This document shows, in pieces, positions 18,620 to 29,182 of a stretch of 33,977 nucleotides of DNA. The position numbers and the translations under genes were made by a program. The DNA comes from Sideroxydans sp. (GTDB lineage Bacteria > Pseudomonadota > Gammaproteobacteria > Burkholderiales > Gallionellaceae): the NCBI GenBank assembly GCA_020053195.1, contig JAGVNQ010000078.1:1-33977 (forward strand), given 5' to 3'. The notes under the pieces are model-generated. The model was given only the letters and a program-made list of their open reading frames with translations. It searched no databases and was not told the origin of the DNA. Numbering within the stretch: the stretch's first letter is position 1; the number at the start of each line of letters is the position of its first letter.

Positions 18620-19038
18620 TGGTTGATGTTGTCGATTCGGCAACGCGCAGCCGGATGATGGCTGGAATCCAAGGCAAGAACACCAAGCCGGAGCTTCTGG
18701 TTAGAAAATATTTTCATGGTCGTGGGCTACGCTACAGACTTCATGCCAAAGAGTTGCCGGGGAAACCGGATTTGGTATTTCCAAAGTACAAGGCAGTTAT
18801 TTTTGTACATGGTTGTTTCTGGCATCAGCATATCGGATGTAAATACGCTTCAAAACCACAAACTAGGACAGAATTCTGGACTCACAAGTTTTCAGAAAAC
18901 GTGAAACGTGATAGCTATCAAATAGCAGCATTGGAAGGGCTTGGTTGGCGAGTATTCGTTGTTTGGGAGTGTGAATTGCTGGAAGGCACTTCAAGGCTGG
19001 AATCTCTGTTGTTGGATATTTCACAGAAAAGGATTTAA
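18619..19038 (+). CDS. vsr: Very short patch repair endonuclease Vsr
   Basis: SRMMAGIQGKNTKPELLVRKYFHGRGLRYRLHAKELPGKPDLVFPKYKAVIFVHGCFWHQH. Confidence 0.96.
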   Translation: MVDVVDSATRSRMMAGIQGKNTKPELLVRKYFHGRGLRYRLHAKELPGKPDLVFPKYKAVIFVHGCFWHQHIGCKYASKPQTRTEFWTHKFSENVKRDSYQIAALEGLGWRVFVVWECELLEGTSRLESLLLDISQKRI

Positions 19039-19042
19039 CACG

Positions 19043-20008
19043 ATGGCACTGATTGCTCTGACATCATCTCCAGATTGGGACTTGCCCTTCTTCAAGGTAC
19101 TTGCCAATAACGATACAGGTGCGGCATCCGGTCATCAAGGCGGAATTGTTATACCCATGGAGCTTCGCCCCTTCTTCCCTGGGCTGTCCGCTGCAACCTC
19201 GCCATGGAACCCGACGACTGACCAGCGGATTGATGCAGACTTATTTGTAGAAAATCGTTTTCTTGCTTCGGTATCTACTCGTTACCAATTTCAAACATGG
19301 GGCGGCACGCGCAGCCCGGAATCGCGCATTACAGATCAGCTTGCACCACTTAGAAATCTTGCACAGGGTGGAGACATTCTGATATTTCAAAGAAACATTG
19401 ATCGGCTTGACAGTTATCGGCTAACGCTCGTCAGACAGTCATCAGGTGAAGTCGATGCACTTCAAGTTCTCGTTGCTGGAAGGCGTTGGGGCATCTTAGG
19501 TGCAGCCAATCCCATGAGCGACGACGAACTTACAACTGCCTTAAATCAAGAACAGCAGCGCGAGTCATCAAACTTCTCACTTACGGATGACGAAGCACTC
19601 CAAGTGGAAAGCAGGGTGTTTAAGATTGCCCGTTCCGTTGCTTTTCGTTTGTCAGTTACAAAGCTGTATGGATTCACCTGCGCTGTTTGCGGTGAATCTC
19701 TAAAATCGCCTCGGGGCATGATGGAATTAGATGCTGCTCATATCGTCCCACGTTCAAGGCTTGGAGCGGATGACGCGCGAAATGGTATTGCTTTGTGTAA
19801 ACGTCATCACTGGGCATTTGATGGTGGTCTTTTTGGAATTGGAAGTCAGCGAGAAATTATCGTTCCCCCTACAGTCCGGCTAATTTCGGCCAATGCTGTT
19901 CTTGCTAATTTCAACGGGAGACCGATTAGAGAGGCATTCCAGCCACATCTACGTGCTCATGCAGATGCTTTAGCTTGGCATCGGGAAAATATCCTATTGA
20001 AGGATTAG
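19043..20008 (+). CDS. Putative restriction endonuclease: EcoRII-N-like domain fused to HNH nuclease domain
   Basis: N-terminus FKVLANNDTGAASGHQGGIVIP resembles the EcoRII effector domain KRLSANDTGATGGHQVGLYIP (from memory); C-terminus CAVCGES...LDAAHIVPRSRLGADDARNGIALCKRHHWAFDGG is an HNH motif. Confidence 0.8.
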   Translation: MALIALTSSPDWDLPFFKVLANNDTGAASGHQGGIVIPMELRPFFPGLSAATSPWNPTTDQRIDADLFVENRFLASVSTRYQFQTWGGTRSPESRITDQLAPLRNLAQGGDILIFQRNIDRLDSYRLTLVRQSSGEVDALQVLVAGRRWGILGAANPMSDDELTTALNQEQQRESSNFSLTDDEALQVESRVFKIARSVAFRLSVTKLYGFTCAVCGESLKSPRGMMELDAAHIVPRSRLGADDARNGIALCKRHHWAFDGGLFGIGSQREIIVPPTVRLISANAVLANFNGRPIREAFQPHLRAHADALAWHRENILLKD

Positions 20009-20021
20009 CTTTGCACGTTGG

Positions 20022-20050
20022 AAAACGTAGCGCGTGTGACTACGTTTTTT
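20022..20050 (+). terminator. Rho-independent terminator after the R-M operon
   Basis: AAAACGTAG-CGCGTGTGA-CTACGTTTTTT. Confidence 0.8.
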
Positions 20051-20056
20051 AGAATT

Positions 20057-20084
20057 AAGCCTTGTGATAAACCTCCGTCCCTTC
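20057..20084 (-). pseudogene. 3' remnant duplicate of thiC
   Basis: AAGCCTTGTGATAAACCTCCG is identical (21/21) to 21303-21323, the thiC 3' end; minus frame encodes GTEVYHKA-stop versus GAEVYHKA-stop. Confidence 0.7.
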
Positions 20085-20120
20085 TCCCTCAGGCGGGGAA
20101 GGGGACGTAAAGGAAAATAG

Positions 20121-21167
20121 ATGAACACTCTGCGCCTTTTTACCGCCAAAAATTTTTCCATTCCCGCCAGCACGTCCTGGTATCTGGCCGACCTTGGCGA
20201 GTTTCGCGGCAAGCAGGAACTCTATACGCAGCAGTCTCCGCAGCGCCTCAAGACCTTGCGCGAGCATGCGCTGATCGAGAGTGCGGTTTCTTCCAATCGT
20301 ATCGAAGGTGTGTCGGTTGATCCTTCGCGGGTGCGCGATGTGTTGGCCGCCCCCAAGCCTTTGTTCCGTGACCGCGACGAGGAGGAGGTGCGCGGTTATC
20401 GCGATGCATTGAAACTGATACACGAAGGCGCTGAACACATGTCCGTGAGCGAGGCGACGCTAAGCGAGCTGCACCGGTTGGCGCGCGGACAAATCTGGGA
20501 TGCGGGCAAGTATAAGGAGAATGACGGCGACATCATTGAGCGTTATGCGGATGGTCGGGAGCGGGTGCGCTTTCGTCCGGTGTCTGCGCAAGGGACTCCG
20601 GCTGCAATGACTGGACTGGTAGCCGATTGGCAGCATTGCCTTGAGGAGCGTTGGGTGCATCCGCTGATTGCGATGGCGGCCTTCAATCTGGATTTCTTGT
20701 GCATACATCCATTCCGCGACGGCAACGGACGTGTGTCGCGGTTGGCGTTGTTGCTTCAGTGCTATCAGTTGGGCTACGAGGCGGGGCGCTATATCAGCCT
20801 TGAGCGCTTGATCGAGGAAAACAAGGAGCGCTATTACGAGACCCTGGAGCAAAGTTCGCAAGGATGGCATGAGGGCAAGCATGATCCGTGGCCTTTCATC
20901 AATTACGTGCTGTCCATTCTGAAAATGGCTTACCGCGAATTCGCCGAGCGCGTGGGCGAGGTGAAAGCGCCGCGCGGCTCGAAAACGGATTTGGTGTTGG
21001 CGGCAATCAACCGATTCACGGGCGAATTTACGGTGGCGCAGGTGGAGCAGGCTTGTCCCGGTGTGAGCAAAGACATGGTGCGGCGCGTTTTGCGCGAGCA
21101 ACAAACCGCCAATGCAGTGGAGTGCCAAGGCCGAGGCCCGGCGGCGCGGTGGAAAAAGAAGGGGTAA
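20121..21167 (+). CDS. Fic family protein (class II-type architecture)
   Basis: HPFRDGNGRVSR catalytic motif; N-terminal SSNRIEG inhibitory-helix motif (S/T-xxx-E-G/N); C-terminal winged-helix-like segment. Confidence 0.95.
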   Translation: MNTLRLFTAKNFSIPASTSWYLADLGEFRGKQELYTQQSPQRLKTLREHALIESAVSSNRIEGVSVDPSRVRDVLAAPKPLFRDRDEEEVRGYRDALKLIHEGAEHMSVSEATLSELHRLARGQIWDAGKYKENDGDIIERYADGRERVRFRPVSAQGTPAAMTGLVADWQHCLEERWVHPLIAMAAFNLDFLCIHPFRDGNGRVSRLALLLQCYQLGYEAGRYISLERLIEENKERYYETLEQSSQGWHEGKHDPWPFINYVLSILKMAYREFAERVGEVKAPRGSKTDLVLAAINRFTGEFTVAQVEQACPGVSKDMVRRVLREQQTANAVECQGRGPAARWKKKG

Positions 21168-21212
21168 TTACCCTTTAGTGGGGGTAATAGTTAGGGTAAT
21201 AGCGCAGGCGAA

Positions 21213-21248
21213 GTACGGATGGGTGGAGCGCAGCGATACTCATCCGAG
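21213..21248. repeat. Imperfect palindrome CGGATGGGTGGAGCGCAGCGATACTCATCCG
   Basis: CGGATG...CATCCG arms around GGAGCGCAGCGA. Confidence 0.55.
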
Positions 21249-21252
21249 CATG

Positions 21253-21284
21253 CAAAACGAGCCGCAATGCGGCTCGTTTGTTTT
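21253..21284. terminator. Bidirectional terminator between fic and thiC
   Basis: AAACGAGCCGC-AAT-GCGGCTCGTTT (11-bp perfect stem) with T-rich flank. Confidence 0.8.
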
Positions 21285-21300
21285 ACGAAGTGAGAAAGAC

Positions 21301-23204
<1,904 letters not shown>

Positions 23205-23213
<9 letters not shown>

Positions 23214-23290
23214 CTACGACGGCATGACCCGTACAGGTTCAAAGGGACTGTCTCACTCCGCCATCGCGGAGACCCCCAGCGAGGGGCGCA
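23205..23290 (-). ncRNA. TPP riboswitch (THI element) upstream of thiC
   Basis: Minus strand GCTGGGGGTCTCCGCGATGGCGGAGTGAGACAGTCCCTTTGAACCTGTACGGGTCATGCCGTCGTAGGGAAGC contains conserved TGAGA, CCCTTTGAACCTG and CGTAGGGAA. Confidence 0.93.
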
Positions 23291-23370
23291 AGTTACTGGA
23301 ACGGCGGGCAAAACACAAGTTGGCGCGGGGGAATAGACCTGCTGGCGGAATTGATTAGGGCAACCTCTCG

Positions 23371-23450
23371 GAGATGCCCGTCAATAGGCGATCTACGTGA
23401 TGCAATTGTTGTAGATCGCCTATTGGCGCGGCTTGCGGGGCAGGTGGGTA
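23371..23450. repeat. Hairpin repeat family F, copy 2
   Basis: GATGCCCGTCAATAGGCGATCTAC-GTGATGCAATTGTT-GTAGATCGCCTATTGGCGCGGCTTGCGGGGCAGGTGGGT. Confidence 0.92.
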
Positions 23451-23476
23451 AATAAAACCAAAAACCGGATTTGTTC

Positions 23477-23872
23477 TCAGCGAATTTCTTCAACCAATTC
23501 CGGGTGCTTGTCCAGAATGCGAAACAGATTCACAACCGCCGCAACCGGTTTGGATTTGCCGTGTTCATAGCGCGAGAATGCATTCACACCTCCGCCTGCA
23601 ATTACGGCGGCCTCTTTTTGCGACAGCTTGAGTTTTTTGCGAATGCGCGCCAGTTCAGCGGACTCTTGTTGGTCAATTTCATCGCGGAATTGTTCCACTG
23701 CCGCCGCATAACGCTTGCCTTCACCCTTGGCGAATTCACATTCGCCGCACGCGGGGCAATGCCAACCTTCCACCGCTTCAACCGTGATTTGCTTGCCACG
23801 GTATTCGACCACCTTGTCTTTATTGCCGCGCACCATGTCGGCCTTTTCGCAATTCAAGCACAAGTGTTTCAT
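23477..23872 (-). CDS. mqsA: MqsA-family antitoxin (zinc-binding N-terminus + HTH)
   Basis: MKHLCLNCEKADM...WHCPACGECEF two CxxC motifs, then LKLSQKEAAVIAGGGVNAFSRYEHGKSKP HTH_XRE. Confidence 0.9.
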   Translation of the reverse strand: MKHLCLNCEKADMVRGNKDKVVEYRGKQITVEAVEGWHCPACGECEFAKGEGKRYAAAVEQFRDEIDQQESAELARIRKKLKLSQKEAAVIAGGGVNAFSRYEHGKSKPVAAVVNLFRILDKHPELVEEIR

Positions 23873-23873
23873 C

Positions 23874-24170
23874 TCATTTCTCCTTAAACTGAATGACGAC
23901 AATTCCGTTTTCTCGCAGCGTCAGTTTGATATAAACCCGCAAGCCCGATTCCAGATCGGCGTGATAAACGTCTTGCCAAATCCGATGATCGGCATGAGTG
24001 GTCATGCTTTTATAAAAATTGTTTTGCCTGAGGCCAAGCACCACGGCAACCGCAGCCTCCGCAGACAGCCCTAAATCGAAAGCGCCATCCAACGCTGTCT
24101 GAGTAAAAGCATCAACCCCGTTGGCCGCAACGATGGTCAGCACTTCGGACAACTGGTAATTGGGCTTCAT
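23874..24170 (-). CDS. mqsR: MqsR-family mRNA interferase toxin
   Basis: LGLRQNNFYKSMTTHADHRIWQDVYHADLESGLRVYIKLTLRENGIVVIQFKEK; alternative start at 24179. Confidence 0.93.
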   Translation of the reverse strand: MKPNYQLSEVLTIVAANGVDAFTQTALDGAFDLGLSAEAAVAVVLGLRQNNFYKSMTTHADHRIWQDVYHADLESGLRVYIKLTLRENGIVVIQFKEK

Positions 24171-24188
24171 CTTTTCCATGACCAGATG

Positions 24189-24205
24189 CTAACCCAATAG
24201 GTTAG
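24189..24205. promoter_or_regulatory. Palindromic candidate MqsA operator
   Basis: CTAACC-CAATA-GGTTAG immediately upstream of mqsR. Confidence 0.7.
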
Positions 24206-24242
24206 TTTGTTCAACGGGGGAAATTGAGTTCGAGCTTGACCG

Positions 24243-24272
24243 CGTGGGCACAAGAACGTGCCCACCCTACGC
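24243..24272. repeat. Hairpin repeat GTGGGCACAAGAACGTGCCCACCCTACGC
   Basis: TGGGCAC/GTGCCCA arms plus outer GCG. Confidence 0.7.
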
Positions 24273-24278
24273 GCTGAA

Positions 24279-24355
24279 GATGCCCGTCAATAGGCGATCT
24301 ACACGATGTGAATGTTGTAGATCGCCTATTGGCGCGGCTTGCGGGGCAGGTGGGT
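24279..24355. repeat. Hairpin repeat family F, copy 3
   Basis: GATGCCCGTCAATAGGCGATCTAC-ACGATGTGAATGTT-GTAGATCGCCTATTGGCGCGGCTTGCGGGGCAGGTGGGT. Confidence 0.92.
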
Positions 24356-24390
24356 GGTGTAGGAGTCAGAATAATCCAATACAGCCAAAC

Positions 24391-24496
24391 GCACTCCTTC
24401 CCCCTTGCAGGGGGAAGGTTGGGATGGGGGTAGAGTAGTGAAGTGATAACGTTTCTACCCCCACCCTAGCCCTCCCCCTGCATGGGGGAGGGGACG
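24391..24496. repeat. Paired-hairpin repeat related to family C
   Basis: CTTCCCCCTTGCAGGGGGAAGGTTGGGATGGGGGTAG...CTACCCCCACCCTAGCCCTCCCCCTGCATGGGGGAGGGGA. Confidence 0.85.
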
Positions 24497-24509
24497 TGAT
24501 GTTTTTGGC

Positions 24510-26876
24510 TTAGACCGCCTTGCCCAGCTTGCGCCAAGTCTCCAGCAGCGTATCGGGATTGAGCGACATGGTTTGAATGCCGGTCTCGACCAGCCATTGC
24601 GCGAAGTCGAAATGGTCGGACGGGCCTTGGCCGCAGATACCGACGTATTTGTCCAGACGGTTGCAGGTGGTGATGGCCATTTTCAGCAGCACTTTGACGG
24701 CGGCATCGCGTTCGTCGAAACGGTCGGCGACCAGGCTGGAATCTCTATCCAATCCCAGTGTGAGTTGGGTCAGGTCGTTGGAGCCGATGGAGAAGCCGTC
24801 GAAGTATTGCAGGAAGTCTTCGGCCAGAAGCGCGTTGGACGGAATCTCGCACATCATGATGAGACGCAGGCCGTGTTCGCCGCGCTTGAGGCCGTTGCGT
24901 TCCAGCGTGGCGACCACATCGCGCGCTTCCTGCACGGTGCGCACGAAGGGGATCATCAGTTCGATGTTGGTGTAGCCCAAGGTTTCGCGCGCGCGTTTCA
25001 TGGCGCGGCATTCCAGCTCGAAGCAGTCAGTAAAGTTTGCCGCGACGTAACGTCCCGCGCCACGGAAACCGATCATGGGGTTTTCTTCCATCGGCTCATA
25101 CACGTCGCCGCCCAGCAGTTTGCGATATTCGTTGGACTTGAAGTCGGACATGCGCACGATGACTTTTTTCGGCCAGAACGCCGCCGCCAATGTTGAAACA
25201 CCTTCGGTGATTTTCTCCACGTAGAACTCTTCGGGGCTGGCGTAACCCGCCGCGCGTTGCAGCACGGCCTCGTGCAACGACTTCGGCAGCTTGTCGTGTT
25301 CCAGCACCGCTTTGGGGTGAATGCCGATCAGGTTGTTGATGATGAATTCCAAGCGCGCCAAGCCCACGCCCGCCGACGGCAATTGCGCGAACTCGAAGGC
25401 CAGCGTGGGGTTGCCGACGTTGAGCATGAGCTTGACCGGAATCTGCGGCAGCTCGCTTTCGCTATGCACCACCACATCAAAATCCAGCTTGCCGTGATAG
25501 ACAAATCCGGTGTCGCCCTCGGCGCAAGACACGGTGACGGTTTCGCCTTCCTGCAATGCGCTGGTGGCGTGGCCGCAACCGACGATGGCGGGAATGCCCA
25601 GTTCGCGCGCGATGATCGCCGCGTGGCAAGTGCGTCCGCCGCGATTGGTGACGATGGCGGCGGCCTTCTTCATCACCGGTTCCCAGTTGGGGTCGGTCAT
25701 GTCGGTGACCAGCACGTCGCCCGCTTGTACTTGATCCATCTCGGCGGTGCTGGCGACGATGCGCACGCGACCTGCGCCAATCTTCTGGCCGATGGCGCGG
25801 CCTTCGACCAGTACCGTGCCGCGCTGATGCAGACGGAATTTTTCTGTGCCGCCCGCTGCCGTTTCGTTCGACTTCACTGTTTCGGGGCGCGCCTGCAAGA
25901 TATACAGCTTGCCGTCCAGCCCGTCTTTGCCCCACTCGATGTCCATCGGGCGACCGTAATGTTGTTCGATGGACACGGCGTACTTCGCCAACTGCAACAC
26001 GTCGGCATCGCTCAAGGAGAAGCGCGCCTGATCGGCGGCGGGCACGGGTTCGATGCGGCAAGAGCGTCCGGCGGAACGCTGCTCGTCGAACACCATGCGC
26101 TGTTGTTTAGAGCCGAGACTGCGGCGAATCACTGCCGGGAATCCGGCGGCGAGCTGCGGTTTGTGCACATAAAACTCGTCGGGATTTACTGCGCCTTGCA
26201 CCACCATTTCGCCCAGACCGAACGAAGAAGTAATGAACACCGCATCGCGGAAACCGGATTCAGTATCCAGCGTGAACATCACGCCGGACGCGCCCAGATC
26301 GGAGCGCACCATGCGCTGTACGCCCGCCGACAATGCCACATCGGCGTGGGTGAAATCTTTATGGACGCGGTAGGAAATCGCGCGGTCGTTGTAGAGTGAA
26401 GCGAACACTTCGCGGATCGCGTGCAGAATGTTGGCGATGCCGTGGATGTTCAGAAAGGTTTCCTGTTGCCCGGCGAATGAAGCATCCGGCAAATCTTCCG
26501 CCGTGGCCGACGAGCGCACGGCAAAACTGCCTTCGCCTTCGGCCACCAGCTTGTCGTAGTGGCTGCGAATTTCATCTTCCAGACGCTTGGGCAACGGTGC
26601 TTCGACGATCCAGCCGCGAATCAAACGACCCGCTTCGGCCAAGGCCGACACGTCTTCCACATTCAGTTTGGACAGCCTATCTTCAATGCGTTTATCCAGC
26701 CCGCCGTGTGCCAGAAAATCGCGGTAAGCCTGCGCCGTGGTGGCGAAGCCGCCGGGCACATGTACGCCGGACGAGCTCAAGTTGGAAATCATCTCGCCCA
26801 GCGAAGCGTTTTTTCCGCCGACTTCCGGGATGTCCGCGATGCCCAGAGATTGGAATGGAATGACGTAAGACTGCAT
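24510..26876 (-). CDS. ppsA: Phosphoenolpyruvate synthase
   Basis: [91 protein letters not shown]. Confidence 0.98.
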   Translation of the reverse strand: MQSYVIPFQSLGIADIPEVGGKNASLGEMISNLSSSGVHVPGGFATTAQAYRDFLAHGGLDKRIEDRLSKLNVEDVSALAEAGRLIRGWIVEAPLPKRLEDEIRSHYDKLVAEGEGSFAVRSSATAEDLPDASFAGQQETFLNIHGIANILHAIREVFASLYNDRAISYRVHKDFTHADVALSAGVQRMVRSDLGASGVMFTLDTESGFRDAVFITSSFGLGEMVVQGAVNPDEFYVHKPQLAAGFPAVIRRSLGSKQQRMVFDEQRSAGRSCRIEPVPAADQARFSLSDADVLQLAKYAVSIEQHYGRPMDIEWGKDGLDGKLYILQARPETVKSNETAAGGTEKFRLHQRGTVLVEGRAIGQKIGAGRVRIVASTAEMDQVQAGDVLVTDMTDPNWEPVMKKAAAIVTNRGGRTCHAAIIARELGIPAIVGCGHATSALQEGETVTVSCAEGDTGFVYHGKLDFDVVVHSESELPQIPVKLMLNVGNPTLAFEFAQLPSAGVGLARLEFIINNLIGIHPKAVLEHDKLPKSLHEAVLQRAAGYASPEEFYVEKITEGVSTLAAAFWPKKVIVRMSDFKSNEYRKLLGGDVYEPMEENPMIGFRGAGRYVAANFTDCFELECRAMKRARETLGYTNIELMIPFVRTVQEARDVVATLERNGLKRGEHGLRLIMMCEIPSNALLAEDFLQYFDGFSIGSNDLTQLTLGLDRDSSLVADRFDERDAAVKVLLKMAITTCNRLDKYVGICGQGPSDHFDFAQWLVETGIQTMSLNPDTLLETWRKLGKAV

Positions 26877-26966
26877 GATGACTCCTGTTTTGGTTGGGGG
26901 TTAAAAAATTGAATTGATTGAGTTGTTACGACAAATGTGCGGGCGCGAACTTACAAAAAAAACAAT

Positions 26967-27093
26967 TTAGCCACAGAGAACACAGAGCACACAGAGAAGG
27001 CATCGGTATCCCCAACGATCACGGCAGTAGGCAAAAGAACTGATCTTTAATATCCAGCGTTTTCTCTGTGAACTCTGTGTTCTCTGTGGCTAA
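26967..27093. repeat. TIR element family B, second copy (different core)
   Basis: TTAGCCACAGAGAACACAGAGCACACAGAGAA ... TTTTCTCTGTGAACTCTGTGTTCTCTGTGGCTAA. Confidence 0.85.
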
Positions 27094-27107
27094 AAGGTTT
27101 TTAAGGT

Positions 27108-27293
27108 TTAATGTTTCTCTCGCTTGCATTCGTCTTCGCCGCACTTGTGGTTGCCACAACCGCAGCCTTTGGTTTCATCGCGCAATTCGCCGAACTCGGG
27201 GTGGCGCGCGGCGAAGCGATGCGCGGCGGTGCGCACCAGCAGCCAGATCGCCAGCAAGCCCAGCACGATCAGGATGGTTTGCAGGTAAATCAT
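27108..27293 (-). CDS. 61-aa single-TM protein with Cys-rich C-terminal tail, coupled to rnfA
   Basis: MIYLQTILIVLGLLAIWLLVRTAAHRFAARHPEFGELRDETKGCGCGNHKCGEDECKREKH; start overlaps the rnfA stop (ATGA). Confidence 0.75.
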   Translation of the reverse strand: MIYLQTILIVLGLLAIWLLVRTAAHRFAARHPEFGELRDETKGCGCGNHKCGEDECKREKH

Positions 27294-27880
27294 TCCCCGC
27301 CACCCAGTCCGGCGAAACCCATGAAGGTCAGCGACAGCAATCCGGCGAGGATCAGCGACAGCGCGGTGCCTTGCACCAGCGTCGGCACGTTGGACAGTTG
27401 CAGGCGTTCGCGCAACGAAGCCATCATCACCAGCGCCAGCGTGAAACCCGCGCCACCGGCCACGGCGAACACCAGCGATTGCGAGAAGGTGTATTCGCGC
27501 GCGGTCTGGAACAGTGCGATGCCCAGCACTGCGCAGTTGGTGGTAATCAGCGGCAGGTAAATGCCCAGCGCGCGGAACAAAGCCGGGCTGAATTTTTTCA
27601 TCACCATCTCGACCAGTTGCACCGAGGAGGCGATCACCACGATGTAGGAAATCAGGCGCAGGAATTCCAGGTGGAAATAACCCAACAGCTCGTTCAAAGC
27701 GTAGGCGCACAACGAGGCCACGATCATCACGAAGGTGGTGGCCGCGCCCATTGGAGCGGCGGTGCTCAGACGACCCGACACGCCGAGGAAGGGGCACAGG
27801 CCGAGGAACATGGCCAGCACCAGATTGTTGGTCAGCAGGGTGCTGATGAATATCTGGCTAAGAGACTCAGTCATGAGCAT
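27290..27880 (-). CDS. rnfA: Rnf complex subunit RnfA
   Basis: FISTLLTNNLVLAMFLGLCPFLGVSGRLSTAAPMGAATTFVM...LPLITTNCAVLG. Confidence 0.95.
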   Translation of the reverse strand: MLMTESLSQIFISTLLTNNLVLAMFLGLCPFLGVSGRLSTAAPMGAATTFVMIVASLCAYALNELLGYFHLEFLRLISYIVVIASSVQLVEMVMKKFSPALFRALGIYLPLITTNCAVLGIALFQTAREYTFSQSLVFAVAGGAGFTLALVMMASLRERLQLSNVPTLVQGTALSLILAGLLSLTFMGFAGLGGGE

Positions 27881-28511
27881 GTCCTCCTTCGGAGATAGGC
27901 TTGGTGCGGAATAGGGAGAACAGCAGCAGCCAGCCGCCCAGCACGAAGAAGCCGCCCGGCGGCAATACCATCACCACCCACGGCTGGAAGTGTTCGCCGA
28001 ACAGGGTGATGCCGAACAGTTTGCCCGCGCCCAGAATCTCGCGCGTTGCGCCCAGCGCAAACAGGCCGATGGTGAAACCCACGCCCATGCCCAGCGCATT
28101 GATGACGGCTTTCAGCGGCGGATTTTTCGAGGCGTGCGCTTCGGCGCGCCCGAGGATGATGCAGTTCACCACGATCAACTGGATGAACGCGCCCAGCGCT
28201 TCGTACAGCGCCAAGCTGCCCGCCTGAATCAGATAATCCACCAGCGTGACGAAGGTGGCGATGATGACGATGTAAGTGGCGATGCGCACTTCCTTGGGAA
28301 TCAGGTGGCGGAACAACGACACCAGAAAGCAGGAACACACCAGCACGAAGGTGGTGGCGATGCCCATGGAAATACCGTTGACGGCGGACACAGTAACCGC
28401 CATGACCGGGCACATGCCCAGCACCATCACGAACACCGGGTTTTGCCGCCACACACCTTCCATGAAAGTGTCGAAAGTGATCGGCTCGTTTGCTTGATTG
28501 GGCAGGCTCAT
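27867..28511 (-). CDS. rnfE: Rnf complex subunit RnfE
   Basis: GVWRQNPVFVMVLGMCPVMAVTVSAVNGISMGIATTFVLVCSC...IQLIVVNCIILGRAEA. Confidence 0.95.
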   Translation of the reverse strand: MSLPNQANEPITFDTFMEGVWRQNPVFVMVLGMCPVMAVTVSAVNGISMGIATTFVLVCSCFLVSLFRHLIPKEVRIATYIVIIATFVTLVDYLIQAGSLALYEALGAFIQLIVVNCIILGRAEAHASKNPPLKAVINALGMGVGFTIGLFALGATREILGAGKLFGITLFGEHFQPWVVMVLPPGGFFVLGGWLLLFSLFRTKPISEGGHAHD

Positions 28512-29182
28512 GGTTTTACCTCTCCGATATGTGGCACCAGCATTGGCAGCAGTTTTTGCGCGCTTTCATTGATGCCGCGCCCGACCGCCTTGGAGGTGAT
28601 AGTAGCTCCGGCAATCGCGTCGATTTGCCACGCGTTGGTTTTGGTGCCGTGTTTGACGGTTTTCACCGCGTTGGCCAGCGCGCTCATTTCTGCATTCAGG
28701 CGCACATCCAGCGCCTCGAAGTTTTTCACGAAGGCCGCGTCAGTGATGATTTTGTCGCCGATGCCCGGCGTTTCACGCATGGCCACCACGCCCATGCCGA
28801 TGATGCACTGGCAGGCCACGTCGTAGCCGTACAACACGCGCACCACGTCGGCGTAACCTTTGCCCGCCGCTTCGGCGGCGATACCTTTGAGCGCGCCGGA
28901 TGCGTCGTAAGCCGCATAAAACTTGATGCCACCGGCGGGGACAGCCCCGTCGTTCAGCGGCTGGATGCCCGCAGGTGTGGCGGCATATTCGCGCACGCTG
29001 GTTGCGCCCGGCAACACTTTGAACACGGCGCGTTCGACCATGATGCGCTTGTTTTCGGCGATGGGTTTTTGCGTGCTTTCAAAAGCGCCCACAATCAGCA
29101 CGCCGCATATCGTGGCAACCAAGCCCATGGTAATCACCAGCTTGTTGGCGGGGGTGGTCTGGATGTTGTTAGGCTCGCTCAT
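28508..29182 (-). CDS. rnfG: Rnf complex subunit RnfG (covalent-FMN protein)
   Basis: One TM helix, then FMN-binding domain with AIAGATITSKAVGRGI. Confidence 0.93.
   Translation of the reverse strand: MSEPNNIQTTPANKLVITMGLVATICGVLIVGAFESTQKPIAENKRIMVERAVFKVLPGATSVREYAATPAGIQPLNDGAVPAGGIKFYAAYDASGALKGIAAEAAGKGYADVVRVLYGYDVACQCIIGMGVVAMRETPGIGDKIITDAAFVKNFEALDVRLNAEMSALANAVKTVKHGTKTNAWQIDAIAGATITSKAVGRGINESAQKLLPMLVPHIGEVKP

Noticed and set aside
23371-24355. Integron attC-type sites flanking mqsRA
   Set aside because: The repeats lack recognisable RYYYAAC/GTTRRRY core sites, and no integron integrase is visible.
25257-26399. 380-aa plus-strand ORF opposite ppsA
   Set aside because: Antisense of a conserved catalytic gene with no recognisable domain.
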